NCBI GenBank assembly: GCA_002345845.1
Contig: DDWF01000201.1
Location: forward strand, 740 to 8,795
DNA length: 8,056 bases
Reading direction: 5' to 3'
Source: Betaproteobacteria bacterium UBA2293
GTDB taxonomy: Bacteria; Pseudomonadota; Gammaproteobacteria; Burkholderiales; Rhodocyclaceae
The position numbers were made by a program, and so were the translations under genes. Positions 6,049 to 8,056 of this stretch are shown piece after piece. The notes below the pieces were generated by a model that saw nothing but the letters and a program-made list of their open reading frames with translations, had not been told where the DNA came from and ran no database searches. Position 1 is the stretch's first letter. Each line of letters starts with the position of its first letter.

Positions 6049-7004
6049 TGCAGCGCATCGTCTATCTCGAGCGCGAGTCGGTGATCGCCGAGGTCCGGCG
6101 CCCGGCCTTTGCGCACGAATGGGTCGAATACCCGTCCACCCGGGCGGAGCAGGTGGTCGAGCGCCTGGCCGGGGCCAGCATCGCCATCATCAACAAGGTG
6201 CCGTTGCCGGCAGCGGCCATCGCCGCCCTGCCGGCACTGAAGATGGTGGCGGTTGCCGCCACTGGCACCAACATCGTCGACCTCGATGCCTGCCGGGTGC
6301 GCGGCATCGTCGTCGCCAACATTCGCGGCTATGCCGAACATACCGTGCCGGAACACGTCATGGCCCTGCTGCTGGCGCTGTCACGTAATTTGATCGCCTG
6401 GCGCGAGACGGTGCAGGCCGGGCGCTGGCAGCAGTCCGAGCAGTTCTGCCTGTTCGACCATCCGATCCGCGACCTGCATGGGGCGACGCTCGGGCTGGTG
6501 GGATCCGGCAGCCTGGGCAACGGTGTCGCCCGCCTGGCCGAAGCCTTCGGCATGCGCGTGCTGCGTGCCGAGCACAAGGGCGCGGCAACCGTGCGCCCTG
6601 GCTATACGGCTTTTGCCGAGGTGCTGGCGACGGCCGATGCGCTGAGCCTGCATTGCCCGCTGAATGACGACACCCGCCACCTGATCGGCGAAGCCGAACT
6701 GCGGGCGATGAAGCCCTCGGCGCTGCTGATCAACACGGCGCGTGGCGGCATCGTCGACGAGGCGGCGCTGATCCGGGCGTTGAAGGAAGGCTGGATTGGC
6801 GGCGCCGGCTTCGATGTGATCACCGCCGAACCGCCGCCGCTCGGGCATGCAATGCTTGATCCACAACTCCTGGCGCTGCCCAACTTCCTGCTGACCCCGC
6901 ACGTCGCCTGGGCCAGCCGGCCGGCGATGCAGGCGCTGGCCGACCAGCTGATCGACAATATCGAAGCCTTCGTTGCCGGTACGCCGCAGAACCGCGTCGC
7001 ATGA
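6048..7004 (+). CDS. D-isomer-specific 2-hydroxyacid dehydrogenase (glycerate/hydroxypyruvate reductase-like)
   Basis: A 318-residue NAD-dependent enzyme interconverting a D-2-hydroxyacid and its 2-oxoacid, complete and of normal length. The N-terminal substrate domain includes VAATGTNIVDLDACRVRG (69-86) and the hinge GYAEHTVPEHVMALLLAL. The Rossmann domain has GSGSLG (152-157). The catalytic triad of the family is visible: R232 in NTARGGIVDE, E261 in ITAEPPP and H285 in TPHVAWAS. At the end of the second Rossmann strand (VLRAEHKG) an acidic E175 suggests NAD(H) rather than NADP(H). The sequence style is nearest to glycerate dehydrogenase (HprA-like), but D-lactate dehydrogenase or another 2-oxoacid reductase is possible. 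The ATG at 6048 overlaps the preceding stop (TGATG), and the stop overlaps the lutC start (ATGA). Upstream open frame to 5856 is not used. Its position between lutB and lutC ties it to lactate or a related 2-hydroxyacid. Confidence 0.92.
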   Translation: MQRIVYLERESVIAEVRRPAFAHEWVEYPSTRAEQVVERLAGASIAIINKVPLPAAAIAALPALKMVAVAATGTNIVDLDACRVRGIVVANIRGYAEHTVPEHVMALLLALSRNLIAWRETVQAGRWQQSEQFCLFDHPIRDLHGATLGLVGSGSLGNGVARLAEAFGMRVLRAEHKGAATVRPGYTAFAEVLATADALSLHCPLNDDTRHLIGEAELRAMKPSALLINTARGGIVDEAALIRALKEGWIGGAGFDVITAEPPPLGHAMLDPQLLALPNFLLTPHVAWASRPAMQALADQLIDNIEAFVAGTPQNRVA

Positions 7005-7645
7005 GCAGCCGTGACGAGATCCTGCAGCGCGTGCGGAGCGGCATTGGTCGGGGCGATGCGCCTGCTCGCCGGGCGGCGGCCGAGGCCTGGATTGCCGGGC
7101 GCGCCTGTGGGCCGCAGCCGACGCTCGCCGCCGATCTGGCCGGCCGTTTCATGGCCAGGGCTGAGAGTCTGTCGAGCACTGTCGAACGCATTGCCGGCCG
7201 TGCCGAGCTGCCGGCCGCCGTCGCCCGTTTTCTGGCCGCCGGCGAACTCGGCATGGCGGCAGTGATCGCCCCGGAACTGGCCGATCTCGACTGGGCTGCC
7301 AGCGGTCTGGCCGTCGCTGCCCGGCCGGCGGTCGATCGCGATACGGTCGGCGTCACCGGCTGCTTCTGCGCCATCGCCGAGACCGGCACGTTGTTGCTGT
7401 TGTCCGGCGCGCCGACGCCGGCCAGTGTCAGCCTGTTGCCGGAAACCCATATCGCGCTGGTCGATGCGCGGCGTATCGTCGGCACCATGGAAGAGGCCTT
7501 CGCCCTACTGCGTGCCGAACACGGCAGCCTGCCGCGGGCGCTTAACTTCATCTCCGGGCCGTCGCGCACCGGTGACATCGAACAGACCATCGTCCTCGGC
7601 GCCCACGGCCCGCGCCGCGTCCATTTGCTGCTGGCCGGCGTCTAG
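7001..7645 (+). CDS. lutC: Lactate utilization protein LutC (LldG)
   Basis: A 214-residue LUD-domain protein, the third part of the LutABC lactate oxidation system. The N-terminus has the familiar short helix (SSRDEILQRVRSGIG). The conserved LUD motifs are GVTGCFCAIAETGT (117-130), PETHIALVD (147-155), ISGPSRTGDIEQT (184-196) and LGAHGPRRVHL (199-209). Its exact role is not established; genetic work in other bacteria shows it is needed with LutA and LutB for growth on lactate. The ATG at 7001 overlaps the stop of the dehydrogenase gene (ATGA). No Shine-Dalgarno sequence is obvious, so translation is probably coupled. lutC usually follows lutB directly, but here two genes stand between. It is the last gene of the operon, and its stop is 6 bases from the end of a convergent chemoreceptor gene with no clear terminator. 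Confidence 0.93.
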   Translation: MSSRDEILQRVRSGIGRGDAPARRAAAEAWIAGRACGPQPTLAADLAGRFMARAESLSSTVERIAGRAELPAAVARFLAAGELGMAAVIAPELADLDWAASGLAVAARPAVDRDTVGVTGCFCAIAETGTLLLLSGAPTPASVSLLPETHIALVDARRIVGTMEEAFALLRAEHGSLPRALNFISGPSRTGDIEQTIVLGAHGPRRVHLLLAGV

Positions 7646-7651
7646 GCGGGT

Positions 7652-8056
7652 TCAGATGCGGTACTGGTCCACCGCCTTCTTCATCCGCTCGACCAGTTCG
7701 CCCAGATAGTCGGTGGTGCCGGTGGTCTGGCCGACCACCGCCATGTTCTGTTCGGTCATCGCGGCAACCCGCTCGACGCTCTGCGCCATCGTCGTCATCG
7801 CCTGCTCCTGCTCACGCGAGGAATGTGTGATGTCGTTGACCATGTCCACGGTCAGGCGCATTTGTCGATTGATCTGTTCCAGGGCGCCCTGTGCTTCCTG
7901 CACCAGTTGCACCCCGTCCTCGACCTGCTCGGCACCCTGGCGCATCGAGTTGACGGCCTTGCCGGTTTCGTCGACGACCGCATGCGTCATCGCGCTGATT
8001 TCGCCGGTGGCCTTGGCCGTGCTCTCGGCCAGCTTGCGCACCTCATCGGCGACCAC
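7652..8056 (-). CDS. Methyl-accepting chemotaxis protein, C-terminal end
   Basis: Partial minus-strand gene: the frame is open through the right edge, and the stop is TGA read at 7654-7652, giving about 135 visible residues. It begins inside the conserved chemoreceptor signalling tip at VVADEVRKLAEST, so the hairpin turn, the HAMP domain and any ligand-binding and membrane parts lie outside. The rest is the descending coiled-coil helix with heptad-like polar/hydrophobic spacing (INRQMRLTVDMVNDIT, SVERVAAMTEQNMAVV) including likely methylation-region Gln/Glu pairs. The C-terminus (ERMKKAVDQYRI) has no NWETF-type CheR-binding pentapeptide. The protein would work with CheA/CheW. Its sensed ligand cannot be told from this fragment. 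Confidence 0.92.
   Translation of the reverse strand: MVADEVRKLAESTAKATGEISAMTHAVVDETGKAVNSMRQGAEQVEDGVQLVQEAQGALEQINRQMRLTVDMVNDITHSSREQEQAMTTMAQSVERVAAMTEQNMAVVGQTTGTTDYLGELVERMKKAVDQYRI

Noticed and set aside
6040..6360. Possible frameshift that would reconnect the short aldehyde dehydrogenase to a lost catalytic half
   Set aside because: I looked for the ELGGK, FxNxGQxC and EEIFGP-type motifs in the other frames downstream and found none. The downstream sequence is fully explained by the dehydrogenase starting at 6048, so the second half is absent rather than out of frame.
6602..7590. Overlapping minus-strand open frames opposite the 2-hydroxyacid dehydrogenase and lutC
   Set aside because: Both plus-strand genes have full catalytic or domain motifs. 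The antisense products are Arg/Ser/Ala-rich without recognisable features.
1..8056. CRISPR array, tRNA/rRNA genes, insertion sequences, phage or toxin-antitoxin genes
   Set aside because: Almost all bases are used by recognised metabolic, cell-wall, regulatory and chemotaxis genes. I saw no regularly spaced repeats, no cloverleaf-like stretch, and no transposase or integrase motif.

Overview
The window is a compact, GC-rich, single-copy-style chromosomal segment. It looks betaproteobacterial, and my best guess is a Rhodocyclales member of the Dechloromonas/Azonexus type. This rests on protein style (a MaeB-type malic enzyme with a fused phosphotransacetylase domain, a PBP7-like endopeptidase, a LutABC lactate pathway, a chemoreceptor) and on high third-position GC. 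It is inference and was not tested by any search. I see no tRNA, rRNA, CRISPR array, insertion sequence, integrase or other sign of recent transfer. No gene-free stretch exceeds about 105 bases.

Layout. (1) Bases 1-1131 hold the C-terminal half of a MaeB-type NADP malic enzyme, cut by the left edge. (2) Bases 1132-1234 are an AT-rich leader with a candidate promoter and a nested inverted repeat that reaches the ribosome binding site of the next gene. (3) Bases 1235-2284 encode an exported serine DD-peptidase of the PbpG/PBP7 type, followed by a good intrinsic terminator (2307-2338). (4) Bases 2330-3115, minus strand, encode an IclR-family regulator. It is transcribed divergently from (5) a tightly packed five-gene operon, 3186-7645: lutA, lutB, a half-length aldehyde-dehydrogenase-like protein, a D-2-hydroxyacid dehydrogenase and lutC. 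Four of the five genes touch or overlap, and the largest gap is 2 bases. (6) Bases 7652-8056, minus strand, are the C-terminal end of a methyl-accepting chemotaxis protein, cut by the right edge and convergent with lutC with only 6 bases between.

How they work together. LutABC is an iron-sulfur L-lactate oxidase system that turns lactate into pyruvate. The neighbouring malic enzyme also makes pyruvate (from malate), so both ends of the window touch the C3/C4 carbon node, although they are separate transcription units. The IclR protein probably controls the lut operon. A perfect 6-4-6 palindrome lies almost exactly midway between the two divergent start codons and is the natural operator candidate.

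Most unusual part. lutC is separated from lutAB by two embedded genes, and one of these is a compact aldehyde dehydrogenase N-terminal domain. It lacks the whole catalytic domain and has lost the oxyanion-hole Asn motif and the ribose-binding Glu, yet it keeps an intact frame and is translationally coupled on both sides. This suggests a maintained non-catalytic partner or a modified lactate/2-hydroxyacid oxidation module rather than a decaying pseudogene, but the sequence alone cannot decide.
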